DNA of 64,000 nt from the NCBI RefSeq assembly GCF_014199215.1, contig NZ_JACIJC010000003.1, positions 558,001 through 622,000 of the forward strand, in the 5' to 3' direction. Position numbers and translations under genes: made by a program. Positions 25,120 to 33,828 of the stretch are shown piece by piece; the first letter of the stretch is position 1; the number at the start of each line of letters is the position of its first letter. Source of the DNA: Sphingobium boeckii. GTDB taxonomy: Bacteria > Pseudomonadota > Alphaproteobacteria > Sphingomonadales > Sphingomonadaceae. The notes below the pieces were generated by a model. That model saw only the letters and a program-made list of their open reading frames with translations, was not told where the DNA came from and searched no databases.

Positions 25120-26301
25120 CTATTTCAGCGCCTGCAATGCCGGCGATCCATCCCGGCACGCCGGATCATCCACCGCCGCCCGCTGACCCGGCGCTTCATA
25201 AGCCGGAACCGACAGAGGCACCCCGATCCGCTGCGCTGCAAACACACCGGGCGTCACGCCCACGCAGCGCGTGAAAATGTCCAGCATCTTGGGCGGCGTA
25301 TCATAGGCTTCCGATGACAATCGGAACGTCCCCCAATGGATCGGCAAGCCAAAGGACGCGCCCAGACGCTCGAACACCTGAACGCTCTCGCGCGGCCCGA
25401 TATGACTGCCAGTGCGCATCTGGCCCGGCTGAAAGCGGAAAGCCCCGATCGGCAGGATCGCCAGCCGCACCGGGCCGAGCCACGCGGCTTCCACCGGCCA
25501 TTGCATGTCGCCCGCCCCGGTATCGCCCGCGAAAAACAGATTGCCGCCGGGCAATGTGACGGTGAAGCTGGACCAGAGCGCGCGATTGCGATCCGTGCCC
25601 CAGCGCGAACCCCAATGATGATTACGCGTGACGATCACGTCCACGCCGGGGCGCAGCGTGATCCGCCCGCCCCAATCGAGCGCGATCGCTTCTGCACCGG
25701 AATCGCGGATGATGCTGTCATTGCCGAGGCTGGTCACGATTTTCGGCCGATCCCGGTCCCACAATTTCCCGAGCGTCGGCAGATCCATATGGTCATAATG
25801 ATTGTGGCTCACCAGCACGAGATCGATCTTCGGCAGATCCTCTAACCGGATGCCGGGGACCGCCACGCGCCGCGGCCCGGCCAGATTGAACGGCCCCGCC
25901 ACATCGCTCCAGATCGGATCGGTCAGGATGTTCAAGCCCTGCGTCTGCACCAGCACGGTGGCGTGGCCCACCCATGTGGCCACCATCCGATCGCCCTCCA
26001 CCCGCGCGGCGGGCTTCGATGGCGTTACCGGCACGGCCGCCGGCCAGGGCGGACGATCCTCATTGCCCAAAATCCAGCGTCCGATGAAACCGCCCCGGCT
26101 GCCGCCGCCGGGCAGCCGTGCCGTATCCTCGCCGTCGGGATTGAAGAAATGCGCGCCGTCATAATGGGCGCTGTGCGGCCCTTCATAATAGATGCGGTCG
26201 AGGAAAGGCGGCACGATCAGGATCGTCAGACAGGTGGCGACGACCAAGAGCAGCAACGCACCAACGGCCCACTTCATCGCTTTGGTGATTGCGCCGCGCA
26301 T
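25120..26301 (-). CDS. NAPE-PLD-like MBL-fold metallohydrolase
   Basis: This 393-residue protein begins with a membrane anchor (MKWAVGALLLLVVATCLTILIV). The metallo-beta-lactamase motif is S165-H-N-H-Y-D-H171 with NILTDPIWS before it and RNHHWGSRW, FAGDTGAG and PIHWGTF after it. The PPFLDRIYYEGPHS and IGAFRF segments match the NAPE-phospholipase-D-like/RomA branch, which acts on phospholipids or on cell-envelope substrates. Anchoring at the inner membrane with the catalytic domain probably in the periplasm is inferred. It is monocistronic and convergent with the lipoprotein gene. Confidence 0.87.
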   Translation of the reverse strand: MRGAITKAMKWAVGALLLLVVATCLTILIVPPFLDRIYYEGPHSAHYDGAHFFNPDGEDTARLPGGGSRGGFIGRWILGNEDRPPWPAAVPVTPSKPAARVEGDRMVATWVGHATVLVQTQGLNILTDPIWSDVAGPFNLAGPRRVAVPGIRLEDLPKIDLVLVSHNHYDHMDLPTLGKLWDRDRPKIVTSLGNDSIIRDSGAEAIALDWGGRITLRPGVDVIVTRNHHWGSRWGTDRNRALWSSFTVTLPGGNLFFAGDTGAGDMQWPVEAAWLGPVRLAILPIGAFRFQPGQMRTGSHIGPRESVQVFERLGASFGLPIHWGTFRLSSEAYDTPPKMLDIFTRCVGVTPGVFAAQRIGVPLSVPAYEAPGQRAAVDDPACRDGSPALQALK

Positions 26302-26426
26302 GTTGTTCCTTCATCTCCGCCCATGCGCATAGCCGCGATCGTGATCGCTGCAACCCCGTCATCGTTCGAGATAACGCGCGTCGGCCGCAAATGGGCGCGG
26401 CGAAAATGATATGGTCTGGCACCCCC

Positions 26427-26456
26427 TTGACAGGCAACCTTATGATTGCCTAATCG
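26427..26456 (+). promoter_or_regulatory. Probable promoter and operator of the ArsR-type regulator
   Basis: TTGACA at 26427-26432 and TAATCG at 26451-26456 are separated by 18 bases. Between them is an inverted repeat AGGCAA-N8-TTGCCT (26432-26437 and 26446-26451). A dyad inside the spacer fits self-repression by the ArsR protein encoded just downstream. The transcript would have almost no leader before ATG 26462. Confidence 0.5.
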
Positions 26457-26461
26457 CGTTC

Positions 26462-26818
26462 ATGTCTGATCCGTTTCGCGCCCTGGCCGATGAAAGCCGC
26501 CGCCTGCTGTTGGACCGCCTTTTTGCGGAGAATGGCCAGAGCCTCGTCAAATTGTGCGACGGCCTCGCCATGTCGCGCCAGGCGGTGTCGAAGCATCTCG
26601 CCATTTTGGAGGCGGCCAATCTGATCGCTGTCCGCAAGAGCGGGCGGGAAAAGCGGCACTATCTCAATCCCGTTCCGCTCGCCAAGATCGTCCGGCGCTG
26701 GATCGGCAAGTTCGAGGATGTCCGTCTCGTCGCGCTGCTCGATACCGAAGCGAAGCCGCCTATAAAGCGCCCGTCAGCGCCATCACGACGCCGGCGGTTA
26801 CCAGCATCAGTCCGATGA
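26462..26818 (+). CDS. ArsR-family winged-helix regulator
   Basis: From ATG 26462 this gives 118 residues. The winged helix is complete: DPFRALADESRRLLLDRLFAENGQSLVKLCDGLAMSRQAVSKHLAILEAANLIAVRKSGREKRHYLNPVPLAKI. This is the metal-independent branch often linked to SRPBCC (AHSA1) partner genes, but none follows here. The last 25 residues (KPPIKRPSAPSRRRRLPASVR) are basic and overlap the 3' end of the convergent EamA gene by 59 bases, so a shorter ancestral protein is possible. Regulation is probably by its own dyad at 26432-26451. Confidence 0.82.
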   Translation: MSDPFRALADESRRLLLDRLFAENGQSLVKLCDGLAMSRQAVSKHLAILEAANLIAVRKSGREKRHYLNPVPLAKIVRRWIGKFEDVRLVALLDTEAKPPIKRPSAPSRRRRLPASVR

Positions 26819-27680
26819 TCTCGCTGCGGGCGATGCGTTCGCCGAGATAGAAATAGCCAAAGGCCATGGTGAACGCCATCTCCACCTGGCCCACGATCCG
26901 CACCAGCGCGACCGGCGCGCTGGCGAAACCGGTAAACCAGCAGGCTGATCCCACGGCAGAAAGCAAACCCACCTGCCCCGAGATCCGCCAGCTTGAGAAT
27001 ATTGCGCGGACCTGATCGCGTTCGCGCCAGATGATATAGCCGCCCTGCAGGATCGTCTGCAGCGCCACCGTAGCGGCCAGCGTGATCAGCGCCGCGCGGA
27101 TATGATCCGGTGTTGCCACCGCCATGGTGGCGCGTCGCACGCCGATGGCCGTCAACGCAAAGAAGAAGCCCGAGGCGATGCCATAAAGCGCGGCGGGCTG
27201 GCCCAGCGCCCGGATGAAATCCATCGGCGCCATGCGCTTGCCGCCGGTGGACAGGATCATGACGCCCGTCACGCCCGATCCGATCCCCAGCCACGTCAAC
27301 AGGCTGAGCTTTTCGCCCAGCAACAGCATGGACAGCAGCGCGCCCTGCACCGCCTCGGTCTTGGAATAGGCCGTGCCGACCACGAAATTGCGATGGCCGA
27401 ATGCCATCAGCAGCAAATTGGTCGCAATGATCTGCGCCAGCCCGCCCGCCAGGCAAAAGAGCAGGAAATCCGGACCAAGCCCCGGAAATGCGGCGGGCGC
27501 GATGCCATATTGATACAGCACCATCAGCCCGACCGCGAACGGCAGGCCATATAGATAGCGCACCAATCCAGCGGCATTGACAGACAGCGTATGACCCACC
27601 CGCCGCTGCACCGCGGTGCGCCACGCCTGAAGCATCCCGGCAAACAGCGTTGCGGGCAACCAGATGGGGGAGGTTATCAA
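26760..27680 (-). CDS. EamA/DMT-family membrane transporter
   Basis: This 306-residue protein has about ten hydrophobic segments in two EamA-like halves. The second half has SAVGSACWFTGFASAPVALVRIVGQVEMAFTMAFGYFYLGERIARSEIIGL, the typical end with conserved Glu and Arg. It uses a TTG start at 27680. EamA proteins export or exchange metabolites, and the substrate cannot be read here. It is convergent with the ArsR gene (59-base overlap) and follows the HicAB pair on the same strand. Confidence 0.85.
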   Translation of the reverse strand: MITSPIWLPATLFAGMLQAWRTAVQRRVGHTLSVNAAGLVRYLYGLPFAVGLMVLYQYGIAPAAFPGLGPDFLLFCLAGGLAQIIATNLLLMAFGHRNFVVGTAYSKTEAVQGALLSMLLLGEKLSLLTWLGIGSGVTGVMILSTGGKRMAPMDFIRALGQPAALYGIASGFFFALTAIGVRRATMAVATPDHIRAALITLAATVALQTILQGGYIIWRERDQVRAIFSSWRISGQVGLLSAVGSACWFTGFASAPVALVRIVGQVEMAFTMAFGYFYLGERIARSEIIGLMLVTAGVVMALTGAL

Positions 27681-27701
27681 GGGAATTGGGCTTGAAACGC
27701 G

Positions 27702-27932
27702 TCAGGCTGCCTTGGCATCTTCCGGTCGAGGCGCGCGATATTTGGCTTCCGGAAACGGCAAACCACGCTCAGCCGCAGTTTCAAGCCATAATTGCATCGC
27801 TATACGGATTTCAGCGACCGCTGTTTCCGGCGTATCACCATGTGCGCTGCAATATCGAAGATCGGGAACGTCTGCGATCCAGCATTCGTCTTCATCTGAC
27901 CAAAACAGATTGATATGATAGCGATCGGTCAT
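27702..27932 (-). CDS. hicB: HicB-family antitoxin
   Basis: This 76-residue protein has the partial RNase-H-like HicB fold: YHINLFWSDEDECWIADVPDLRYCSAHGDTPETAVAEIRIAMQLWLETAAERGLPFPE. It lacks a C-terminal DNA-binding extension, which some HicB proteins have. It overlaps the upstream HicA toxin gene by 4 bases (27929-27932). HicB binds and blocks HicA and can regulate the operon. Translation is coupled to the toxin. Confidence 0.88.
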   Translation of the reverse strand: MTDRYHINLFWSDEDECWIADVPDLRYCSAHGDTPETAVAEIRIAMQLWLETAAERGLPFPEAKYRAPRPEDAKAA

Positions 27933-28183
27933 TCATCAGCGTCCAGCTTGAGCTCATATTCTTCTACAATAGCTCTGAACTGCCTGACTTGATAGGGCTT
28001 CGCCTCTTTGCCTTTCGGCTGAACACTGATTTGGTCAGCAATGTCGCGACGAGAGAATATCCGGTGACTTCCGTGTGTGCGAATATTCACAAAACCAAAT
28101 GCCTCCATCAACCGCACAAATTCGGTGAAAGTCAGTCGACGTCCGTCGAGCAGCTTCGAAAGAAGTTTGGCAATTTGCGTCAT
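27929..28183 (-). CDS. hicA: HicA-family mRNA interferase toxin
   Basis: This 84-residue protein has the double-stranded RNA-binding-like HicA fold. The catalytic His is in HGSHRIFSRRD (about residue 39), preceded by LTFTEFVRLMEAFGFVNIRTH. The toxin gene is first and hicB second, the usual HicAB order. A GGGGGA lies just upstream of the ATG. Composition is less GC-rich than the neighbours, suggesting acquisition. HicA cleaves mRNA and causes growth arrest when unopposed. Confidence 0.85.
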   Translation of the reverse strand: MTQIAKLLSKLLDGRRLTFTEFVRLMEAFGFVNIRTHGSHRIFSRRDIADQISVQPKGKEAKPYQVRQFRAIVEEYELKLDADE

Positions 28184-28248
28184 GAGTCCCCCGAAGTATT
28201 CGAAATCGGAGCATAGTTGGTATCACCTACTCGGTGCAATGAGGCCTG

Positions 28249-29802
28249 TTACCATCTCGTGGTGGAACTCGTGGCTTCAAACCCCTCCAGCAATCGTTCC
28301 TTGCGGATCTTCTCCTGCCATACCAGCGGCGCGAGGTGATGGACGCTCTGACCGTCGCTATCCACGGCGACCGTCACGGGCATATCCTGCACCTCGAATT
28401 CATAGATCGCTTCCATGCCCAGATCGTGGAAGCCGACCACCTTCGATCCCTTGATTGCGCGGGCCACCAGATAGGCCGCGCCGCCGACCGCCATCAGATA
28501 GGCGCTCTTATGATCCGCAATCGCCTCGATCGCCATCTGGCCGCGCTCGGCCTTGCCGACCATCGCGAGCAATCCCTGCTCCAGCATCATCCGCGTGAAC
28601 TTGTCCATGCGCGTCGCGGTGGTGGGGCCGGCCGGGCCGACGATTTCCTCGCCCACGGGATCGACCGGGCCGACATAATAGATCACGCGCCCCTTGAACT
28701 CCACGGGAAGCGGCTCGCCCTTTTCGAGCATCGCCTTGATGCGGGCATGGGCTGCATCGCGGCCGGTCAGCATCTTGCCATTGAGCAACAGCCGGTCACC
28801 ATGCTTCCAGCTTTGCACCACTTCGGGCGTCAGATTGTCAAGATCCACCCGGATCGCCGCCTTGTCCGGCGTCCAGTTCACATCGGGCCATTCGGCAAGA
28901 TTGGGTGCCTCCAGATAGGCTGGACCCGAACCGTCCAGCGTGAAATGCGCATGGCGGGTCGCCGCGCAATTGGGGATCATCGCCACCGGCTTGCCCGCAG
29001 CATGGCAGGGCGCGTCCAGGATCTTCACGTCGAGGATGGTGGAAAGCCCGCCCAGCCCCTGCGCACCGATGCCCAACGCATTCACCTTGTCAAATATCTC
29101 GATGCGCATCGCCTCGATATCGTTCTGCGGCCCGCGGGCCTTGAGCGGTCCCATGTCGATCGGATCCATCAGCGCCTGTTTGGCCAGCAGCACGCAATGC
29201 TCCGCCGTGCCGCCGATGCCGATGCCGAGCATCCCCGGCGGGCACCAGCCCGCGCCCATCTGCGGAATCATCTCGAGCACCCAATCGACGATACTGTCGC
29301 TCGGATTCATCATCTTGAACTTGGACTTGTTCTCGCTGCCGCCGCCCTTGGCCGCGACATCAACGCTCACCTTCGATCCGGGCACCATCTCCACATGCAG
29401 CACACAGGGCGTATTGTCCTTGGTGTTGCGGCGGGTGAAGGCGGGATCGGCGAGCACCGAGGCGCGCAGCTTGTTTTCCGGAAACAGATAGGCGCGCCGC
29501 ACCCCTTCATCCACGATTTCCTGCAGCGACCGGGCGGTCTTGTCCATGCGGCAATCCATGCCCCATTTGACGAACACGTTGACGATGCCGGTATCCTGGC
29601 AGATCGGGCGATGCCCCTCCGCGCACATGCGGCTGTTCGTCAGGATCTGCGCGATCGCATCCTTGGCCGCCGGGCTCTGCTCCGCTTCATAAGCTTCGCC
29701 CAGCGCGCGGATATAATCCATCGGATGATAGTAACTGATGAACTGCAGCGCATCGAACACGCTTTCGATCAGATCGGCTTCCTTGATGACGGTCATCGGC
29801 AT
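28249..29802 (-). CDS. fumA: Class I fumarate hydratase (iron-sulfur)
   Basis: This 517-residue cytoplasmic TCA-cycle enzyme hydrates fumarate to malate. Class I features are present: RPICQDTGIVNVFVKWG, KGGGSENKSKFKMMNPSDSIVDWVLEMIPQMGAGWCPPGMLGIGIGGT with iron-sulfur cysteines, and PVDPVGEEIVGPAGPTTATRMDKFT in the beta subunit-like C-terminal part. Length matches the family. Two ATGs (29802 and 29796) are possible. It is monocistronic with its own promoter region to the right. The [4Fe-4S] cluster makes it oxygen-sensitive by family knowledge. Confidence 0.95.
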   Translation of the reverse strand: MPMTVIKEADLIESVFDALQFISYYHPMDYIRALGEAYEAEQSPAAKDAIAQILTNSRMCAEGHRPICQDTGIVNVFVKWGMDCRMDKTARSLQEIVDEGVRRAYLFPENKLRASVLADPAFTRRNTKDNTPCVLHVEMVPGSKVSVDVAAKGGGSENKSKFKMMNPSDSIVDWVLEMIPQMGAGWCPPGMLGIGIGGTAEHCVLLAKQALMDPIDMGPLKARGPQNDIEAMRIEIFDKVNALGIGAQGLGGLSTILDVKILDAPCHAAGKPVAMIPNCAATRHAHFTLDGSGPAYLEAPNLAEWPDVNWTPDKAAIRVDLDNLTPEVVQSWKHGDRLLLNGKMLTGRDAAHARIKAMLEKGEPLPVEFKGRVIYYVGPVDPVGEEIVGPAGPTTATRMDKFTRMMLEQGLLAMVGKAERGQMAIEAIADHKSAYLMAVGGAAYLVARAIKGSKVVGFHDLGMEAIYEFEVQDMPVTVAVDSDGQSVHHLAPLVWQEKIRKERLLEGFEATSSTTRW

Positions 29803-29885
29803 TTCGTCCCGGCATGAGTCTGTGGATGTGCAGCGCCCTTATCGCAGTTTTCCGCAAAGCGGGAGTGCGCTTGAGCGCAAAGCAG

Positions 29886-29920
29886 AAAACCCCGCCGGAA
29901 CCGGTCCGGCGGGGTTTTCT
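29886..29920. terminator. Bidirectional intrinsic terminator downstream of the PEP-CTERM gene
   Basis: A perfect 15-bp stem, 29886-29900 with 29906-29920, has a 5-base loop. The arms end in AAAA and TTTT, so it works in either direction. It lies 17 bases past the minus-strand PEP-CTERM stop at 29938. Confidence 0.88.
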
Positions 29921-29937
29921 TGAAGCCGTGTGCGCGA

Positions 29938-30534
29938 TCAGGCGTAAGTGACGGTCACTTTGGCGCGGCGACGCATCACGCCACCCACGGCCCCGAAGCC
30001 GATGATCATCATCGCCCAGGTGGCAGGCTCTGGCACAGGCGCGACGGCATTGCCGGTAAGCTGGACCGACCAGCTTGCGAGATTGCCCGTGTCCAGCCAG
30101 GCCGTATCCGCCACCTTGAGCACCCAGGCACCAGTGCTATTGGTGCCGTTGAAGGCGGTCAGCGCGACTTCGGGGCGGAAGGAACCGCCGCCTGTGTTGA
30201 CCTGCGCGGCCGATTTCGCAGCGGAATCATCGAAGGTGAAGGTGCCGTTGGCATTGCTGCTGCCGCCTTCTTGCGAGATGAGCGTGGCGCTGACTGCCCC
30301 GTGCGTTAGCGAAATGACCAGATCGCCCCAATAGCTGTGGCTGAGGCCGTTCAGGATTACATTCACATCCGTCACCACGAAATTGTCGGGCACGGTGATC
30401 GTGCTGGTCAGCGTGGAATAATCCCAGATCGCGCCGCCGCTGCCATTGAAGGTCAGCACCGCCGCGGATGCCGGTGCCGAGATGCTGGCCAAAGCCAGGC
30501 TTGCTGCCGCGAAAACCGTTTTCTTGTTCATCAT
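29938..30534 (-). CDS. PEP-CTERM-anchored secreted protein
   Basis: Start at 30534 (MMNKKTVFAAASLALASISAPASA) with AGGGG upstream; 198 residues. A signal peptide is followed by a beta-rich domain resembling a proprotein-convertase P domain (PDNFVVTDVNVILNGLSHSYWGDLVISLTHGAVSATLISQEGG ... WVLKVADTAWLDTGNLASWSVQLTG). The C-terminus has the sorting signal VPEPATWAMMIIGFGAVGGVMRRR, a membrane helix and Arg cluster recognised by exosortase-type enzymes. It probably reaches the cell surface or exopolysaccharide. No exosortase is in the window. Confidence 0.88.
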   Translation of the reverse strand: MMNKKTVFAAASLALASISAPASAAVLTFNGSGGAIWDYSTLTSTITVPDNFVVTDVNVILNGLSHSYWGDLVISLTHGAVSATLISQEGGSSNANGTFTFDDSAAKSAAQVNTGGGSFRPEVALTAFNGTNSTGAWVLKVADTAWLDTGNLASWSVQLTGNAVAPVPEPATWAMMIIGFGAVGGVMRRRAKVTVTYA

Positions 30535-30716
30535 CAATACCCCTGTTGAAACAAAACCCGCGCTGGATGGCGACGGATTTCGGTCCACGCCTTGCGATGT
30601 CTCAGCATTTAACGATGCCATGATAAGGAATTGGAAACGGCGAGCCTTAATTACGCATTAGCCATTCAAGGCCGCGCTGGTGGCAATGCAAGGCGATCTC
30701 CTTATGCTGGCGGGCG

Positions 30717-32120
30717 ATGCTGCAAGACCTCATCCCCGGATTCGGCACGGCCTATGTCGTGAGCGAATGGGCCATCCGCCTGCTCATGCTGATCATCGTG
30801 CCGTTGCGCCGGTCTCCGGAGGCGACACGGAGCTGGCTGCTGTTGATCTTCTTCCTGCCCATCCCCGGCCTATTGCTCTATCTCGCGATCGGCCGCCCCA
30901 AATTTCCGCAATGGCGCACGGATCGCTCCCTGCAGATCGCGCCGCTGTTCAAGGATGTCTCCAATGGCCTGGCGCAGATGGAAGCGCCCGGCCCGCTTCC
31001 AGCGCTGGCCCGCAAGCTGGGCGGCTTTCCGGCCGTGCATGGCAATCACATCGCCTTTCTCCAGGATTATGACGGCACGATCGACCGGCTGATCGCCGAT
31101 ATCGACGCGGCCGAGCGTCATGTTCGCATGATCGCCTACATCTTCGCTGATGACGCCACCGGCCAGCGCGTGATCGCGGCGCTGGGTCGCGCCGCCGCCC
31201 GCGGGCTCCCCTGCCATGTCATCATAGACAGTTTCGGCACGCATCGCTGGCTGAAAGGCGTGATGACCGCGCTGGAGGCGGCCGGCGTGAAGGTGCATGA
31301 GGCCTTGCCCTTTCACCTGCTGCGCGCGCGCACCCGGCGCGACATGCGCAATCACCGCAAGCTCTTCATCATCGACGGATTGATCGGCTATGCCGGTTCG
31401 CAGAATATCGTGAACAAGGATTTCCGCCCCGGCGTGACCAATCAGGAACTGGTCGTGCGCGTCACCGGCCCGGTGGTGGCGGAGATGACCGCGCTGTTCC
31501 TGGCGGACTGGTTTCTGGAAACCGAGGAGAAACTGGACGATGTGGTCGCCATCCCGTCGATTCAGGCCGACGGCGCGGTTGCGCAATTGCTCCCGAGCGG
31601 CCCGGATTATCCGCTCAAAGGTCTGGAGACCTTGCTGATCTGGCAGATCCACGCCGCCGAGCGCCAGGTGACCATCACCACCCCCTATTTCATCCCGAAC
31701 GAGGCCTTGCTCGATGCGCTGACCACGGCCGCCCGGCGCGGCGTCGCGGTGGATATCATCGTCTCCGCCATTGCGGATCAGATGCTGGTGAGCCTCGCGC
31801 AACGCTCATATTATAGCGAATTGCTGGCCGCCGGCATCCGCGTCCATCTCTTCCGCGATTATCTGCTTCACGCCAAGAACATGTGCATCGATGGCACGCT
31901 CGCGATCGTCGGATCGAGCAATGTCGATATCCGCTCCTTCCAATTGAACGAAGAGGTCAGCCTCCTCCTGCTCGATCCCGTTTCGGTGGACGCGCTCGCC
32001 ACCATCCAGCGCGGCGCGATCGCGCGCAGCGATCCGGTGGACCTGGAGCAATGGCGCAAACGGTCGCGATTGCGGAAAACGACAGAGAATGCGGCAAGAC
32101 TGGTGAGCCCGCTGCTGTGA
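30717..32120 (+). CDS. cls: Cardiolipin synthase (phospholipase D family)
   Basis: This 467-residue inner membrane enzyme condenses two phosphatidylglycerols into cardiolipin. Two N-terminal membrane helices (RLLMLIIVPL, LLLIFFLPIPGLLLYLAIG) precede two HKD motifs: His213-x-Lys215 with Asp220 (NHRKLFIIDG) and His385-x-Lys387 with Asp392 (LHAKNMCIDG). Length is typical. The ATG at 30717 has only a weak GGCGGG upstream. It converges on a GST gene, with a REP-like palindrome between them acting as a probable terminator. Confidence 0.92.
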   Translation: MLQDLIPGFGTAYVVSEWAIRLLMLIIVPLRRSPEATRSWLLLIFFLPIPGLLLYLAIGRPKFPQWRTDRSLQIAPLFKDVSNGLAQMEAPGPLPALARKLGGFPAVHGNHIAFLQDYDGTIDRLIADIDAAERHVRMIAYIFADDATGQRVIAALGRAAARGLPCHVIIDSFGTHRWLKGVMTALEAAGVKVHEALPFHLLRARTRRDMRNHRKLFIIDGLIGYAGSQNIVNKDFRPGVTNQELVVRVTGPVVAEMTALFLADWFLETEEKLDDVVAIPSIQADGAVAQLLPSGPDYPLKGLETLLIWQIHAAERQVTITTPYFIPNEALLDALTTAARRGVAVDIIVSAIADQMLVSLAQRSYYSELLAAGIRVHLFRDYLLHAKNMCIDGTLAIVGSSNVDIRSFQLNEEVSLLLLDPVSVDALATIQRGAIARSDPVDLEQWRKRSRLRKTTENAARLVSPLL

Positions 32121-32127
32121 CACCGCC

Positions 32128-32213
32128 GTCATTCCCGCGCAGGCGGGAATCCATACCCTCAACATTGTCCGGATAATTCCGGGTTTATGGATTCCCGCCT
32201 GCGCGGGAATGAC
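32128..32213. repeat. REP-like palindromic element between cls and the GST gene
   Basis: The inverted arms 32128-32154 and 32187-32213 read GTCATTCCCGCGCAGGCGGG outward from each end. This is the same family as the element inside lnt (5614-5705). It fills the 101 bases between two convergent genes and could form a bidirectional terminator hairpin. Confidence 0.88.
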
Positions 32214-32221
32214 GAATGAGC

Positions 32222-32875
32222 TCAATCCCGGTCCGGCGCGCCACCCGGAAAATAGGCCCGGAAATGCCGCGCCTCGTCCACACAGCGGGCGAAGGACGGG
32301 CGGGCGAGCAGCCGTCGGCGATAGGCGTGGACATGTGCGAAGGCGGCCGGGATCGGGTGGCTCCAGTCCGCATAGAAAAGCGCGGGCGCGGCGGCGCAAT
32401 CCGCCATCGAGAAATCCGCCCCCGCCGCCCAGATGCGCCCCGCCATATGCCCGTCGAGCCAGGCATAGGCCTTGTTCAGCGTGGCGCGCGCCTGCGTGTC
32501 ATTCAACGGGTCGCGGTCATTCTCGGGGCGGATCAGGTTGAACACGATCTGCTGCTGCGGGTTCATCACATAATTGTCGAAAAACCGGTCCCATATCCGC
32601 ACGTCCACCGCCGCGGCAGGATCGGCCGGGATCAGCGCCACCGGCCCGCCATGGTGCACCGCCAGATATTCGATGATCCCGGTCGCCTCGATCACCACCC
32701 GGCCATCCTCTTCCAGCAACGGAAACTTCTTCAACGGCCACAGCTTTTCCAGCGCTGCATCATTCTCCGCATCCTCCAGCGTGCGATAATCAAACGGCGT
32801 GCCGTTCTCATAAAGCGCGATCAGCGCCTTCTGGCAGTAGGACGAGAAAGGATGGGCATAGAGGCGGATGGTCAT
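32222..32875 (-). CDS. Glutathione S-transferase family protein
   Basis: Start at 32875 (MTIRLYAHPFSSYCQKALIAL), with GGAGAG upstream, gives 217 residues. The thioredoxin-like half has SSYC near residue 10-13 (catalytic Ser/Cys), KKFPLLEEDG (cis-Pro) and EATGIIEYL, the glutathione gamma-glutamyl motif. The helical half has GRIWAAGADFSMADCAAAPALFYADW with the N-capping box. Cytoplasmic. It may conjugate or reduce substrates; no specific pathway is indicated. It is convergent with cls and divergent from map. Confidence 0.88.
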   Translation of the reverse strand: MTIRLYAHPFSSYCQKALIALYENGTPFDYRTLEDAENDAALEKLWPLKKFPLLEEDGRVVIEATGIIEYLAVHHGGPVALIPADPAAAVDVRIWDRFFDNYVMNPQQQIVFNLIRPENDRDPLNDTQARATLNKAYAWLDGHMAGRIWAAGADFSMADCAAAPALFYADWSHPIPAAFAHVHAYRRRLLARPSFARCVDEARHFRAYFPGGAPDRD

Positions 32876-33000
32876 GCGGTGTCTCTCCTGAAGCATCACG
32901 ATCATGCAACGGGGTGATGCGCTGGATCAATCGAATATTGGGCCTGAGCGCGTGCCCAGCTCGCTGGAAATTCTGGCCCGAAATCTCTATCCGACAAGTC

Positions 33001-33828
33001 ATGACCACCTATCTCGACGTCACGGCGGATACGCCGCGCACCCGCACCAATGCCATCAAACTCTATGGCGCAGACGGTTTTGCGGGGATGCGCCGCGCCG
33101 GGCGGATCGCCGCGGAAACGCTCGATGCGCTCGCGCCGCTGGTCGTGCCGGGAGTCAGCACCGGCGCGCTGGATGATTTCGTCCGCGATACCATCGTCGC
33201 GGCGGGCGCGATCCCCATCAATATCGGCTATAAGGGCTATGCGCACGCCACCTGCATTTCGGTGAACCATGTCGTCTGCCATGGCATTCCCGGTGCCAAG
33301 ACCCTCGCCGCGGGCGATATTCTCAATATCGATCTGACCGCGGTGATTGACGGCTGGCATGGCGACACCAGCCGGATGTTCCTGGTGGGTGATGTGCCGC
33401 TCAAGGCAAGGCGCCTGGTCGATGTCACCTATGAGTGCATGATGCTCGGCATCGAACAGGCCCGGCCCGGCAATCATCTGGGCGACATCGGCCATGCCAT
33501 TCAGCGCCATGCCGAAAAGCATCGTTATGGCGTGGTGCAGGATTTCGTCGGGCACGGCGTCGGCTTGGTCTATCATGATCAGCCGGATGTCTTTCATTAT
33601 GGCCGCCCCGGCACCGGCCCCGAACTGCGCCCCGGCATGATCTTCACGATCGAGCCGATGATCAATATCGGCAAGCCCGGCGTGAAGATCCTCGACGATG
33701 ACTGGACCGCCGTCACCCGCGATCGCTCCCTCTCGGCACAATTCGAACATTCAATCGGCATCACCCAGGACGGCCACGAGATTTTTACCGCCAGCCCCAA
33801 GGGATTGCACCGGCCGCCTTATCTCTGA
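33001..33828 (+). CDS. map: Methionine aminopeptidase, type I
   Basis: This enzyme removes the initiator Met from new proteins. Start at ATG 33001 gives 275 residues, in the usual range. The five metal ligands are visible: two Asp in LNIDLTAVIDGWHGDTSRMF, His in GHGVGLVYHDQP, Glu in FTIEPM and Glu in SAQFEHSI. The substrate-side His is in YAHATCISVNHVVCHG. Cytoplasmic. It stands alone, followed by about 400 bases before nrdA. Confidence 0.95.
   Translation: MTTYLDVTADTPRTRTNAIKLYGADGFAGMRRAGRIAAETLDALAPLVVPGVSTGALDDFVRDTIVAAGAIPINIGYKGYAHATCISVNHVVCHGIPGAKTLAAGDILNIDLTAVIDGWHGDTSRMFLVGDVPLKARRLVDVTYECMMLGIEQARPGNHLGDIGHAIQRHAEKHRYGVVQDFVGHGVGLVYHDQPDVFHYGRPGTGPELRPGMIFTIEPMINIGKPGVKILDDDWTAVTRDRSLSAQFEHSIGITQDGHEIFTASPKGLHRPPYL

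Noticed and set aside
28336-29817. A 493-codon open frame opposite fumarase
   Set aside because: It is the high-GC shadow of a strongly conserved enzyme gene, with no domain of its own.
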